DNA from: Paenibacillus ferrarius
Lineage (GTDB): Bacteria; Bacillota; Bacilli; Paenibacillales; NBRC-103111
Length of the DNA stretch: 64,000 bases
Assembly (NCBI RefSeq): GCF_002027705.1
Contig: NZ_MBTG01000013.1
Location: 62,001-126,000, forward strand
Reading direction: 5' to 3'
The translations under genes were made by a program, and so were the position numbers. The notes beneath the pieces were generated by a model. That model ran no database searches. It saw nothing but the letters and a program-made list of their open reading frames with translations, and was not told the origin of the DNA. Shown here one piece after another: positions 41,501 to 49,925 of the stretch (position 1 is the stretch's first letter; the number at the start of each line of letters is the position of its first letter).

Positions 41501-44500
41501 AAGAACCCGAATAATCCTCGTCATAACTTGATATGTAGCTGCCTGCACTACAAGGCCCGCAAGATGTGTGAACGATGTTGTATCGTCGGTTCTTTAAATG
41601 ACGCTCATGTGCGATGACATAAAACTCCCCATCTGATCCAAAACCCGCTCCATCAATCGTAAATTGATATTCTTCGTACATAACAGAATAACTTTTCGTA
41701 CTAACAGGCCTTATTCCGGCAGTCGTGTATTCTGCAATTTTAACAGCATATTTGTCTGTTACGACGATTTTATTTAGCCCGTCAACGATAAACACATACC
41801 CATCGGCTGATACGGTAAAGCGAATATCACGCAAAGATTTTCTTTCTGTATATTCCCCGCCATTCAAATAGTTGCTACCGCTATATCTCTCTGCGTCATC
41901 GTAAGGACCTGAACTGATATCAAGCCTTGTAGTTACACCCGTATGCTTATTGTATGAAGTCAAGTAGTTAATCATCGTCCCCTTGTTGCTCATATTGTAG
42001 TTACTGCTGTTACTAGTGTTGTTATAATTGTAATACGTATTCGCATCATCACTATGACCAGTAATAACAACGTCAGCATCTTCGAACAAAGCACCATTAG
42101 TCTGCGGCGGTCTAACAATAGATGCTGTGGGTACTACCGCCCCTGTTTCAACATCTATCCAATCGGAAGTATCTGTACCACCACAGTACCAGCAAACATT
42201 TGGTTTAAACAATACGGCTGGAAGCTTGATTTTCGTTCCATCCTCATTAATTTCCATGATAGATGAAGTACCTACTTGATAGGCATATGTCGGAAGCTGC
42301 ATGTAATTCAAAACACCACTATTGCCATATTCAAAACTTTTTACCCATGAGACGTTCCCGCTTGCATTCTTTCGAGTGTAATCACACCAGTAGCGGTACA
42401 CATCATCATCACTAGAATCATAGTAATAATATCTACAGGACAACGAGTATGTCCCACCTTTAGCGTCATAAGACAAATAGTTGCCCGTATTGCTTGCAGT
42501 TGATGCTGAGCTAAGACCAGTTTCATACGAAACCTTTGGATCAGAAAAAGGCTTTCCAGTGTAAGCATTTATCGTTCCACCGCCTGAATCAGCTGAAATG
42601 ATTGTTACGGGTATTCCGCCTATCGACGCAACACCGTACCTTTTGCCTAGATACTGTGTACTAAAAAGATGTGGCACATAATAGCTATGACCGGCATCCT
42701 TGCCCAAAGTTACCGTAGTGGGAGTAAATATCAAATTTGCAGCAGGAGCGTTGTAGGGAGCTTTGCCATAGTGTGAGGTAAAACCTTTGGTCACCGTGTT
42801 GTAGGTAAGGCCAATATTCTTCACTTTATCTAAGTCTTGGTTCGTTAAGCTAGAGCCTTGCCATTGATCACCAAAGGCCATGAGCATTTCACTCTCGTTT
42901 ATCGTGTTGAAAAGTGGAGGCTCCGGGTTTGCGCTAGTTACCGTAAATGAAACTTCAGGAGAATCATTTGTAATGGAAATAAGAAATGATTTCGTATCTG
43001 TCAGCCCCCAATCTTCCGTTGTTTGGACTGTAATTCGATAATTGCCGACCGCAGCTGCAGGTAATGATGTGTACCCACCAACGGTCAACGGAATAAGTAC
43101 ACTGGAATGTTCCTCGAAATTCCCGTCATTATCACTATCATACTGGTAGCTAGCCGTTGTAGAAACGATGAGGTCACCATCAGGACTATATGACATATCC
43201 TTAAAAGGCACGCTCCCACGAACTGCTACAAGCGGTAAATTAATTAAAGCTACCGGTGCTTTGTCTTCGACAACATTGATTTGTTTGATCGCCATATTCT
43301 CAGGCAGACTTCTTACACCACGATTATCACTAACTTCTAACGTTATTGTTTCAAAACCGATATTCGGATAAACCGATCGTTTATTCGTCCAAAATTCCTG
43401 TTCAATTGTTCTGTTTTTTGCAGGTTTACTGCATGCGCCATTGATGGCATTAGCTGCCAATGGTCTGTTCTGAACTACACGACTGGGGACGTTAATACAA
43501 GGAATTGGTTCGGGGCGCATAATATGAATGGTTGCGTCTTTTTGTGTACAAGCACCTAGTTGATCGCACATACGGGCTGTGATTGTATGATCACCAACGG
43601 AATTGGGAGCGGTTAGCCAAGTTAACTTGTCTTCTCCTTTTAAATAACCTTGGGATGGGAAGCTTTTGATCCATGCACTTGTGCTTTCTGCAAACCGCCA
43701 CTCAAAAGTAACCAGATCATCATCAGGATCGTAATGATTGGGGGCTACTTCTGGCAATAGCCGCACGTTAAGTCTATCTCCAACAACGGTACCCGGAATC
43801 GGCGTCCGACTATAATAATCCGCATCCGGGAACCACCCAATTTCAAACTGTGGCGGGCGGTTTGGAGGCTTAGAACCAATGGTAAACGTCCCCGTTCCAA
43901 AATAGGAGGTTCCTCCGCAGCTGTCTTCCAGCTTGTATTCAATCAGGACACTGCCACTTTCCATATTCCCTGGGTATCCAAGATAACCCATCATCCCATA
44001 AGCAAAAATGGACATATCATTAGTAGAAGCTGCTGTTAAGCTGCTCCAACCATACTGGACATAACCGCCTGTCGATTGTGATAAAACGAACCTTCCTCTC
44101 ACAGGCGTACAACCTGATGGAATCGTCCAATCCGCTTGAATGATGTTGTTTTCTTTCCAAGATATTGAAGGCTTATCCGCTCTAGTGGTACCACTAAAAT
44201 TCCCACCAGTAGGTGAACATGATGCTTGAGGGGTTATGATTTGGTTCAACGTGTTGTTAGATGAACTTGTTTCGGAGATTGTATCACTGGAATCAACCAC
44301 AAGAGTTAAACTCTTGGTTCCATTGAATGTATAGGGGATCATTTCTGTAATTATCTGCCCAGAGCTAACTCCAGAGGTGTAGGTGAAGGTTTTGAATACT
44401 GTGCCATCAGCAGCTAAAGTCACATTAAAAGTGGAGCCACTCGGGATACTTATGCCGAGATTTTTGAACTTGATTGTGACATTGGTGCTGATATTGACAG

Positions 44501-45563
44501 CGACGCAAGAACCAGCGTCGATCGAAATGGAGGCGAGGTCGGGTTTGACTGATGGGGTGTAGGTTACGTCGATAGACATTTGGTATTTGTAGGTGGTTCC
44601 TTGCCAGATGGCGTTTGCGTACATAAGATAGTTTCGGAGTAATCCTCCTGATCCATCTGAATCATCTTTATCTTCAATCTGACCCTCAGGAACATATCCA
44701 TCTAACAACATCATCGTTCGAACCATGCCGGTACCTTTACTATCCCCTTTACCGTAAGCTAATGGTGCTGCACCATACCCTGAGCTGGGTTTCTCAGCTT
44801 TAAAAATACTGATAGTATTCTGATCAAGTTTATTACCATCAGTAATATCGGCATCAGTACCAGTTAAATTTGCAGAAGACTCGGACAGGAACCAGAAGTT
44901 TGGCCTACCAACGGAATACGCAGTAGTTACTGCATAACCCTCTTTAAAATAATCTGCTACTTGGTCTCCACTAGCCTCATTAACTAAATAAAGAGATGAT
45001 TGGTAAGTATACCTTAAATCTGGACCAAACGTTGACGGATCTGTGTAATTAAATGATTCACTAGTATACCTTTTTCTACCATTTGTCGGTATCTTTCCAG
45101 GGAAAGGAGATTTGCTACTACCATCATTAAATCCATCAAACTCAATAGGGTACGGTGTTTTCGTAGCATCATGCTCCCATATCGTTCCTTTAGGTTGTCG
45201 ATAAATTTGATGCATAGGTTTTGTTTGGGACTTTCCATAAACTATGGTATTACCTCCACCGAGCACTAGCAATTTTATCGAACTGGAATTAAATGTTGCA
45301 GTACCACCAGACCCTCCTTGATTATTCAAAGATACCCCAGTAATTGTACCAGCAACTAAACTGCTAACATCCTTTTCAAAATCTTTAGTTGGTGTTGATG
45401 AATACTGAGGTGAAACAAAAGTTTTACTATAAGTCCCTAGTTCGAAATTGTAATAAAGTTTTACTGTGCTTGCTGCTTCTACATTTGCGGGTTCAAAGAA
45501 CGATAGTAATAGTTCCAAAAGCAGCAATAAGAGCATTGCACGATGAATGAATTCACGCAGCAT
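38556..45563 (-). CDS. Giant multidomain secreted protein (CARDB, PKD and FnIII-like domains)
   Basis: A 2335-residue protein with a signal peptide (AMLLLLLLELLLSFFEPANVEA). Then an unassigned N-terminal domain; a CARDB domain (about 345-450: IDAGSCVAVNISTNVTIKFKNLG, SDTISETSSSNNTLNQI); PKD- or Ig-like domains; a Gly/Asn/Tyr-rich middle resembling a beta-propeller or lectin-like part including MYRLEVNSNRLSLSKIVNGV; and repeats with VRVRVQDEYGLWSDW, VQVRVHDGKYWSDWS and LRVRVRVFDGFIWSDYS; a PKD domain (APIADFDWSPKPVWEGDRV) near the C terminus. I count 18 cysteines, two as CxxC pairs (CWYC, CGPC), unusual for a Gram-positive secreted protein. GGAGG precedes the ATG. Operon with the upstream SLH protein (11-base gap). 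No anchor motif of its own. Confidence 0.88.
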   Translation of the reverse strand: MLREFIHRAMLLLLLLELLLSFFEPANVEAASTVKLYYNFELGTYSKTFVSPQYSSTPTKDFEKDVSSLVAGTITGVSLNNQGGSGGTATFNSSSIKLLVLGGGNTIVYGKSQTKPMHQIYRQPKGTIWEHDATKTPYPIEFDGFNDGSSKSPFPGKIPTNGRKRYTSESFNYTDPSTFGPDLRYTYQSSLYLVNEASGDQVADYFKEGYAVTTAYSVGRPNFWFLSESSANLTGTDADITDGNKLDQNTISIFKAEKPSSGYGAAPLAYGKGDSKGTGMVRTMMLLDGYVPEGQIEDKDDSDGSGGLLRNYLMYANAIWQGTTYKYQMSIDVTYTPSVKPDLASISIDAGSCVAVNISTNVTIKFKNLGISIPSGSTFNVTLAADGTVFKTFTYTSGVSSGQIITEMIPYTFNGTKSLTLVVDSSDTISETSSSNNTLNQIITPQASCSPTGGNFSGTTRADKPSISWKENNIIQADWTIPSGCTPVRGRFVLSQSTGGYVQYGWSSLTAASTNDMSIFAYGMMGYLGYPGNMESGSVLIEYKLEDSCGGTSYFGTGTFTIGSKPPNRPPQFEIGWFPDADYYSRTPIPGTVVGDRLNVRLLPEVAPNHYDPDDDLVTFEWRFAESTSAWIKSFPSQGYLKGEDKLTWLTAPNSVGDHTITARMCDQLGACTQKDATIHIMRPEPIPCINVPSRVVQNRPLAANAINGACSKPAKNRTIEQEFWTNKRSVYPNIGFETITLEVSDNRGVRSLPENMAIKQINVVEDKAPVALINLPLVAVRGSVPFKDMSYSPDGDLIVSTTASYQYDSDNDGNFEEHSSVLIPLTVGGYTSLPAAAVGNYRITVQTTEDWGLTDTKSFLISITNDSPEVSFTVTSANPEPPLFNTINESEMLMAFGDQWQGSSLTNQDLDKVKNIGLTYNTVTKGFTSHYGKAPYNAPAANLIFTPTTVTLGKDAGHSYYVPHLFSTQYLGKRYGVASIGGIPVTIISADSGGGTINAYTGKPFSDPKVSYETGLSSASTASNTGNYLSYDAKGGTYSLSCRYYYYDSSDDDVYRYWCDYTRKNASGNVSWVKSFEYGNSGVLNYMQLPTYAYQVGTSSIMEINEDGTKIKLPAVLFKPNVCWYCGGTDTSDWIDVETGAVVPTASIVRPPQTNGALFEDADVVITGHSDDANTYYNYNNTSNSSNYNMSNKGTMINYLTSYNKHTGVTTRLDISSGPYDDAERYSGSNYLNGGEYTERKSLRDIRFTVSADGYVFIVDGLNKIVVTDKYAVKIAEYTTAGIRPVSTKSYSVMYEEYQFTIDGAGFGSDGEFYVIAHERHLKNRRYNIVHTSCGPCSAGSYISSYDEDYSGSYEKYYYYTIKGTVATNADYGANELGQILKKDTKVTDADYYFDFLQTSPNYSIHTPSGMSFRAQNNNNMYRLEVNSNRLSLSKIVNGVRTELRVSPIALNTTEFTNFKISVRGSKIKVRLGATPIFDVTDSTFTSGTYGAFVGGFGSQFRNVSVKIPIVDHTKINDRGIVGEELTYTTEFNDPEADAHLVVKDKWTYEHRDSTKFLDAEDGKSGISAFHNQAVTGSPVKILDKVGIYKMTLIGADDPAPAGYAYPNPTFAMYQAESDPYARNVLIHRRPIAVLNVNQDIYYNVTYVDQSYDPDRWLPSGSCSTERTGINYCSNRGIVDRRYEYILPDGTSVDGQLHRVKEMGMYTFRVAVKDEYGAWSDWAEALIWLNAPPVNHAPFVQLTSPTGMDYAHPSGSVASNPLFTWNAVDYDAESVIKAYELDVQFYLYDYYSTPQYRWVSYTYPNVARATHFKSDGAVVPMSQTYYMTLSSNQVYKVRVRVQDEYGLWSDWDEKYVSSGSPPKATLTYPSGTRANPTAITGNSLIPAWVQMDVDADTVFQNWQYRILDENGIQLKYTSGDGYFYDSLKSGSYEHGCSIDSDSGSKYRCSYYTRNTSWTAENPFPIASLPNDGKPMQVQVRVHDGKYWSDWSNTGWFLTNRPPSAIMIVPSGTQEAPTLFSELRPTLGWQQNDPDPNPTFTYFQLQITNETNDVMVLDTGPLYQGTTTNSGSWAAAQNLPAGEKLRVRVRVFDGFIWSDYSPQTWFYINRAPIADFDWSPKPVWEGDRVQIINSSYDPDGDALTYSWRIEQPNGTVESFSETHVTDRFLEPGSYRVSLTVSDGYVSSTAAKIIIVLPLTIQSDVTYTDNWYAIHEKSGHQTSAAPKDFYSGEIFMVSSRSSPAPVDEVTAWLDTVGLDGRSLYVSEKLIADSGDATRFVGEVFDSKFQSFTEGLPQGLQTIHFRIRYRNGTVKTEDIPVHIIGNVNKSVGVHRVH

Positions 45564-45574
45564 TCAACAGCCTC

Positions 45575-46621
45575 CTATTTCTCCGCCAATGTTGTATGTT
45601 TTCCTAAGATGTCAAAAACAAGTCTATCATTAGCAATTCTATTCGGCAGAGTATATGCTACAAATCCTTCATGTATTTGCGGCTTTTCAAAACTAATCCA
45701 ACGTGTAAGCTGATGATCTAATAGCAAAAGATGATTCGTGGTATCCAGTTGGGTTAATACTTGATATGGGTGTAGATCTTGAATACTGGCTGCACCTTCA
45801 GTTGAAACTACAGTAAAGTTTGCAAAGATTACCTTATTATCCGTTCTACTAGTTTCGTTAGACCAAGTACTCATCTTGACCATCTTCATATAAGGATCAT
45901 CCACATCAGCAGGATCAGCCACAATCAACTTATTCAACCTAACCGTAACACCCTCTGCATAAGTCCAGGTGGTTCCTATTTCTCTGGGCTTCAAACCCAA
46001 CATCGTTCCAACGTTGCTTCCCGTTTCATCGATCTCAGCTTTACTTGCCGCATACTTGTCAACAGGCAGCTTGTCACCCCGTTTTACAGAAAGAATACGT
46101 TCAATCATTGTAATTGCCTGCGCACGTGTACTTGTTCCATATGTATCCAAGTCCGTTGTACTTACACCATGTATCAATCCAAACGAGGTTGCTTCGCGCA
46201 TTGTGCCTTTTAACGCTTTATTCGTGCTTTTTACAGAAAGCATGGCCATCTCGTAGCGCTGCAAAGGCTCAGCGTATCCTTCCGGGAATATATCAGGGAT
46301 AACCCCTTTCTCTTTGAGTCGCTCCACATAGGGTTTGTACCAACCATCGCCATCAACTTTGGTTACTAACTCTCCTGCTGCAACTGCTGCCATCTTAATA
46401 AATTCAGCTCGAGTAATGGAGGTGTCCGGTTTAAAGCTTCCATCCGCATACCCATCCACATAGCCTGATTTGACAGCTGCTTGAATGGCTTGCTCGGACC
46501 AATGACCAGAGATATCCTTGAATCGTTCCCCTTCCTGTGCCATAGAACTATAAGCATCATACCCAAGAGATAATACACAGAGAGCTGCAACTACAATTAA
46601 AATTAAGCCTTTCTTCTTCAC
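45575..46621 (-). CDS. S-layer-homology domain protein
   Basis: A 348-residue secreted protein. The start is GTG at 46621 (GAGGGG nine bases upstream), followed by a signal peptide (GLILIVVAALCVLSLGYDAYSSMA). Three SLH motifs follow: FKDISGHWSEQAIQAAVKSG with YADGSFKPDTSITRAEFIKM, a degenerate copy in GWYKPYVERLKEKGVIPD, and SFGLIHGVSTTDLDTYGTSTRAQAITMIERIL. These bind pyruvylated wall polymer. Residues about 230-348 are a beta-rich domain of unknown role. The downstream giant protein has no anchor, so this protein may fix it to the cell wall (inference). An 8-bp perfect palindrome lies at 46640-46658 in its leader. Confidence 0.88.
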   Translation of the reverse strand: MKKKGLILIVVAALCVLSLGYDAYSSMAQEGERFKDISGHWSEQAIQAAVKSGYVDGYADGSFKPDTSITRAEFIKMAAVAAGELVTKVDGDGWYKPYVERLKEKGVIPDIFPEGYAEPLQRYEMAMLSVKSTNKALKGTMREATSFGLIHGVSTTDLDTYGTSTRAQAITMIERILSVKRGDKLPVDKYAASKAEIDETGSNVGTMLGLKPREIGTTWTYAEGVTVRLNKLIVADPADVDDPYMKMVKMSTWSNETSRTDNKVIFANFTVVSTEGAASIQDLHPYQVLTQLDTTNHLLLLDHQLTRWISFEKPQIHEGFVAYTLPNRIANDRLVFDILGKHTTLAEK

Positions 46622-46639
46622 TTTACATCCCCTCTTCCT

Positions 46640-46658
46640 TTTATATTCATAATATAAA
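46640..46658 (-). promoter_or_regulatory. Palindrome upstream of the SLH gene
   Basis: TTTATATT (46640-46647), spacer CAT, and AATATAAA (46651-46658) form a perfect 8-bp inverted repeat just upstream of the ribosome site. It may be an operator or an mRNA stem; no clear -35/-10 pair was found nearby. Confidence 0.4.
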
Positions 46659-46751
46659 TATACAAAATATGACTTCATCATTATCGGTAGTATCTCATTA
46701 TTTCGCCATCAACGTCTACCTTATTTATCCATAAAATCCAAATTAAACAAC

Positions 46752-46800
46752 AAAAAACCGCCCTACAATCGCTTAACACTCAGCGAGAGTACAGGCGGTT
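46752..46800 (-). terminator. Terminator after the pseudouridine synthase
   Basis: AACCGCC (46756-46762) pairs with GGCGGTT (46794-46800), with an inner TCGCT/AGCGA stem; on the minus strand six T follow. It is 75 bases past the stop. Confidence 0.75.
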
Positions 46801-46874
46801 CTTCCGCACGTTCACAACCCAAAATCTTCTAAACCAAAAATACCATATGTTAGTATTTTTGTAAATCTATTATT

Positions 46875-47630
46875 TTAGCCTTCGAGCGTTGTATGAGCAT
46901 GCTGCAAAGCAAGAAGTTCTTCCTTCGTCAGCTCTCTCGCCTGACCTAATTCCAAATTCGGATCAAGGACAAGCGGGCCCATGGAGATGCGTTTCAAGTA
47001 AGACACCCTTTTGCCAACTGCTTGGAACATACGCTTTACTTGATGGAACTTGCCTTCCATGATCGTAAGCTCAATTTCGGAGAATTCACCATTCGACTCG
47101 TTCCCGCTCTTCAAAATTTTCAAAATACCAGGCAGCGTTTCATAGCCATCATCTAAGGTGACACCTTGGGAAAAAGCTTCGCGATCTGATTCCGTAACTT
47201 CCCACTCCACTTTGGCAAAGTAGGTTTTGGGAACATGTTTACGCGGCGAAAGAAGATTATGCGCGAGTTTGCCATCATTGGTTAACAGAAGGAAGCCTTC
47301 TGTATCTTTGTCCAGTCGTCCGACCGGGAAAACTTCGAATGGCGCATAAACGTCATCTAACAGATCAACAACCGTGCGATCACGATTGTCTTCAGTAGCA
47401 GAGACGACTCCCTGCGGCTTATTCATCATCAGATAGACGAACTCACGGTAAAGCACTGCTTCACCATTCACCTTGATGACATCCGTTTCAGGATTCACTT
47501 GCATACCGCTGTCTTTGACTTTCACGCCGTTGACATAAATCGCGCCTTCTTTGGCCAGGCGTTTGAGTTCAGAGCGCGTGCCGATGCCCACATGAGCGAG
47601 TATTTTATCGAGCCTTTGTGTTTGTTTCAT
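46875..47630 (-). CDS. RsuA/RluB-family pseudouridine synthase
   Basis: A 251-residue rRNA pseudouridine synthase. An N-terminal S4 RNA-binding domain (RLDKILAHVGIGTRSELKRLAKEGAIYVNG) is followed by the catalytic domain: LMMNKPQGVVSATED, then PVGRLDKDTEGFLLLTNDG with the catalytic Asp, and KFHQVKRMFQAVG. Family members modify 16S U516 (RsuA) or 23S positions (RluB/E/F); the target here is not certain. ATG at 47630 lies six bases after the RsmF-type gene stop, so it is cotranscribed with that methyltransferase. Confidence 0.92.
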   Translation of the reverse strand: MKQTQRLDKILAHVGIGTRSELKRLAKEGAIYVNGVKVKDSGMQVNPETDVIKVNGEAVLYREFVYLMMNKPQGVVSATEDNRDRTVVDLLDDVYAPFEVFPVGRLDKDTEGFLLLTNDGKLAHNLLSPRKHVPKTYFAKVEWEVTESDREAFSQGVTLDDGYETLPGILKILKSGNESNGEFSEIELTIMEGKFHQVKRMFQAVGKRVSYLKRISMGPLVLDPNLELGQARELTKEELLALQHAHTTLEG

Positions 47631-47636
47631 GACCGC

Positions 47637-49175
47637 TTAGGTCCACCTCCAGCCGGGCGGGTATTCGTTCTTGAGCATCCCGTCGTGCCATTTGCCCCAG
47701 CCGACGGGATGGTCGTCAATGCAGACCAGGCAGTAGCCTTTGGCTGCCTGGGTCACTTCCACGTCGCGGATGAGCTCGCTCTCCGCGACTTCGAGCGTCT
47801 CGCCCTTCAGGTAACGAAGGGCTCGCTCGTCGCTCGAAGCCAAGCTCAGCGCTCGCTTGGCTTCGCGCAAGCGCAGTCCCATGGCTAGCGCATGGGACGG
47901 TTCGAATCGGCCGCGATGCAGCGCGCCGATGTACCAGCCTGGCCGCACGACTTTCAGTCCGTGCAGCTCGGGCAAGCCCTCCGGCGACGCATACGCATGC
48001 TCGCCGTAACAGACGAGCCGCCCAGCGGCAAAGGGCTCGCTGCACAGCAGCTCGCCCGCGAACGCCTGCAGCGGCTCCAAGCTTACAGCCGGCCGCGGCG
48101 CTATATCAGCGCGGCCCTTCCCCCGCAGCGCCTCACGGCCGCTGCGCTTCCTTCCACTCGACGCCGACACGAAGTCGGCGTCACGCTCGCCATCACTACC
48201 CGCAGCACCATCACTACCCACATCACCATTTCCAAGCCCACGCTGCAAAACAGCAACATAATGCCCCTCGCCCTTCAGACGATGCGGCCACAATCTTGCT
48301 GTTCCAGCTACCGCCTCCATAGAGCGAGACGAATAAGCGCCTTCTTCACACCAAGGAGCTCTCAGCCAATCCGGCCGTCCCGCACTAAATTGATCAACTG
48401 GTACCACGTTGAAATCCAGATGTTTATCCAGAAATTCAGCAATCTGGGCTTCATTTTCCTCCGGTGAAAACGTACAGGTTGAATAGACAATTCTGCCTCC
48501 TGGGGCAAGCATCTGAGCTGCTTGTTCAAGCAGTTCCCTCTGCATCACAGCAAATTCCTGAACGGAATGACGTTCCCACTGCTGCATCATTTCTTCTTCC
48601 TTGCGGAACATGCCTTCTCCTGAACAGGGAGCATCAATTAAAATTTTATCAAAATACCCGTTAAATACAGTTAACATTCTTCCCGGCTTCTCGTTCAGAA
48701 CAACAGCATTCCTAACACCGAGCAGCTCCAAATTTTTCACTAATGCCTTGACTCGATCAGAATGGATATCATTCACAACAAGCACGCCTTCACCTTGCAT
48801 TTTGGCTGCAATCTGTGTAGACTTGCCGCCTGGCGCTGCGCAAAGGTCAAGCACACGCTCTCCTGGTTCAACCTGAAGCAGCTCTACCGGCGCCATAGCG
48901 CTTGGCTCTTGAATGTAATATAGACCTGCATGATAGTAAGGATGCTTCCCCGGGCGTTCCCCCTCTTCATAATAGAAGCCGTCAGCAGCCCAAGGCACCT
49001 TGCTCAGCGTGAAAGGACTTCGGGCCGCGAACTCTTCCTTACTAATTTTAGCCGTATTCACTCGCAACCCGAACAATCTGGCTTCATCATAAGATGCCAG
49101 AAATTGTTCAAATTCGTCTGCGCCCAATAAATCCATCATTTTAGTCTTAAATAGCTCAGGTAACTGCTTCGTCAT
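47637..49175 (-). CDS. RsmF-type rRNA (cytosine-C5) methyltransferase
   Basis: A 512-residue methyltransferase of the NOL1/NOP2/sun family. The SAM-binding motif is VLDLCAAPGGKSTQIA, the first catalytic Cys lies in DAPCSGEGMFRKEEE and the second in YSTCTFSPEENE. An N-terminal PUA-like part (FGLRVNTAKISKEEF) and a C-terminal RsmF-type domain (LKVVRPGWYIGALHRGRFEPSHALAMGL) frame it. Between the catalytic and C-terminal domains is a low-complexity Gly/Asp/Ser/Arg linker (about residues 315-365). The DNA from about 47640 to 48240 is far richer in G+C than the 5' half. Cotranscribed with the pseudouridine synthase. Confidence 0.9.
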   Translation of the reverse strand: MTKQLPELFKTKMMDLLGADEFEQFLASYDEARLFGLRVNTAKISKEEFAARSPFTLSKVPWAADGFYYEEGERPGKHPYYHAGLYYIQEPSAMAPVELLQVEPGERVLDLCAAPGGKSTQIAAKMQGEGVLVVNDIHSDRVKALVKNLELLGVRNAVVLNEKPGRMLTVFNGYFDKILIDAPCSGEGMFRKEEEMMQQWERHSVQEFAVMQRELLEQAAQMLAPGGRIVYSTCTFSPEENEAQIAEFLDKHLDFNVVPVDQFSAGRPDWLRAPWCEEGAYSSRSMEAVAGTARLWPHRLKGEGHYVAVLQRGLGNGDVGSDGAAGSDGERDADFVSASSGRKRSGREALRGKGRADIAPRPAVSLEPLQAFAGELLCSEPFAAGRLVCYGEHAYASPEGLPELHGLKVVRPGWYIGALHRGRFEPSHALAMGLRLREAKRALSLASSDERALRYLKGETLEVAESELIRDVEVTQAAKGYCLVCIDDHPVGWGKWHDGMLKNEYPPGWRWT

Positions 49176-49380
49176 TCAACATCTTCGCTTTCTTAGTTAA
49201 TCTATATCTGTTCAATCTATCATACTCGCACAGATGATCCGTTTTCCATTCTTTCAATAACCTATCGGTATTATAGCTGAACTGTCACGAAACAGCCAAT
49301 AATTTTCAAAATCCAAACAGGATATGCTATACTTTTCATAGAAGATATGTAGATAGTAAACATCATAAAGAGGTGCATGA

Positions 49381-49890
49381 ATGAAGAAGCTGCTTATTTA
49401 TCTTGGCATTGTTGTCGTTTTATTCGGGGGCTTATATTTGGTTAATCAGCAATCGACCAAAACATCGGACAAAGCAAATGCGGGCAATCCTTATGGCGTC
49501 GCGGCGTCCAAACTCAATCCGGAAACGGTAAAGCAATTGAACGACCCTAACTATCAGAACTTGATTCTTCCCAAAGATTTGGATCAAAGGCTGAAGAACA
49601 AAGAAACATTTTTCCAATATTATTACGCGTCAACCTGCCCACACTGCAAAATTACCACACCTGTACTAGTTCCGTTAGAAAAAGAGCTCAATATTGACGT
49701 AAAACAGTTCAATTTAGAAGAATTCAAGGATGGTTGGCAAAAATATAACATCGAATCCACACCTACCCTCGTCTATTACAAAAATGGTGTAGAAGTTGAT
49801 CGTATGGTTGGCGGCGTTCCTGAACAAGGCTCCACAGGCGGCAACACTCCTGAAATGTTCAAATCTTTTTTCCAAAAGTATAAAGGCTAA
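49381..49890 (+). CDS. Membrane-anchored thioredoxin-like protein
   Basis: A 169-residue protein with one N-terminal membrane anchor (LLIYLGIVVVLFGGLYLV, about 4-21) and an extracytoplasmic thioredoxin fold. The redox motif is Cys86-Pro-His-Cys89 (ASTCPHCKIT), the CPHC of DsbA-like oxidants, and TPTLVYYKNG carries the cis-proline. It probably oxidises or isomerises thiols in secreted proteins; the cysteine-rich giant protein in this window is a possible client (inference). Monocistronic, ending in the perfect-palindrome terminator at 49900-49925. Confidence 0.9.
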   Translation: MKKLLIYLGIVVVLFGGLYLVNQQSTKTSDKANAGNPYGVAASKLNPETVKQLNDPNYQNLILPKDLDQRLKNKETFFQYYYASTCPHCKITTPVLVPLEKELNIDVKQFNLEEFKDGWQKYNIESTPTLVYYKNGVEVDRMVGGVPEQGSTGGNTPEMFKSFFQKYKG

Positions 49891-49899
49891 TAGATGAGC

Positions 49900-49925
49900 A
49901 AAAGCAGCGGATATCCGCTGCTTTT
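49900..49925. terminator. Bidirectional terminator, perfect palindrome
   Basis: AAAAGCAGCGGAT (49900-49912) and ATCCGCTGCTTTT (49913-49925) form a 13-bp stem with no extra loop bases, T run on the plus side. Serves the thioredoxin gene and the convergent germination operon. Confidence 0.85.

Noticed and set aside
47716-48467. Arg-rich open frames opposite or within the RsmF gene
   Set aside because: Same high-G+C effect; no ribosome sites and no protein-like patterns.
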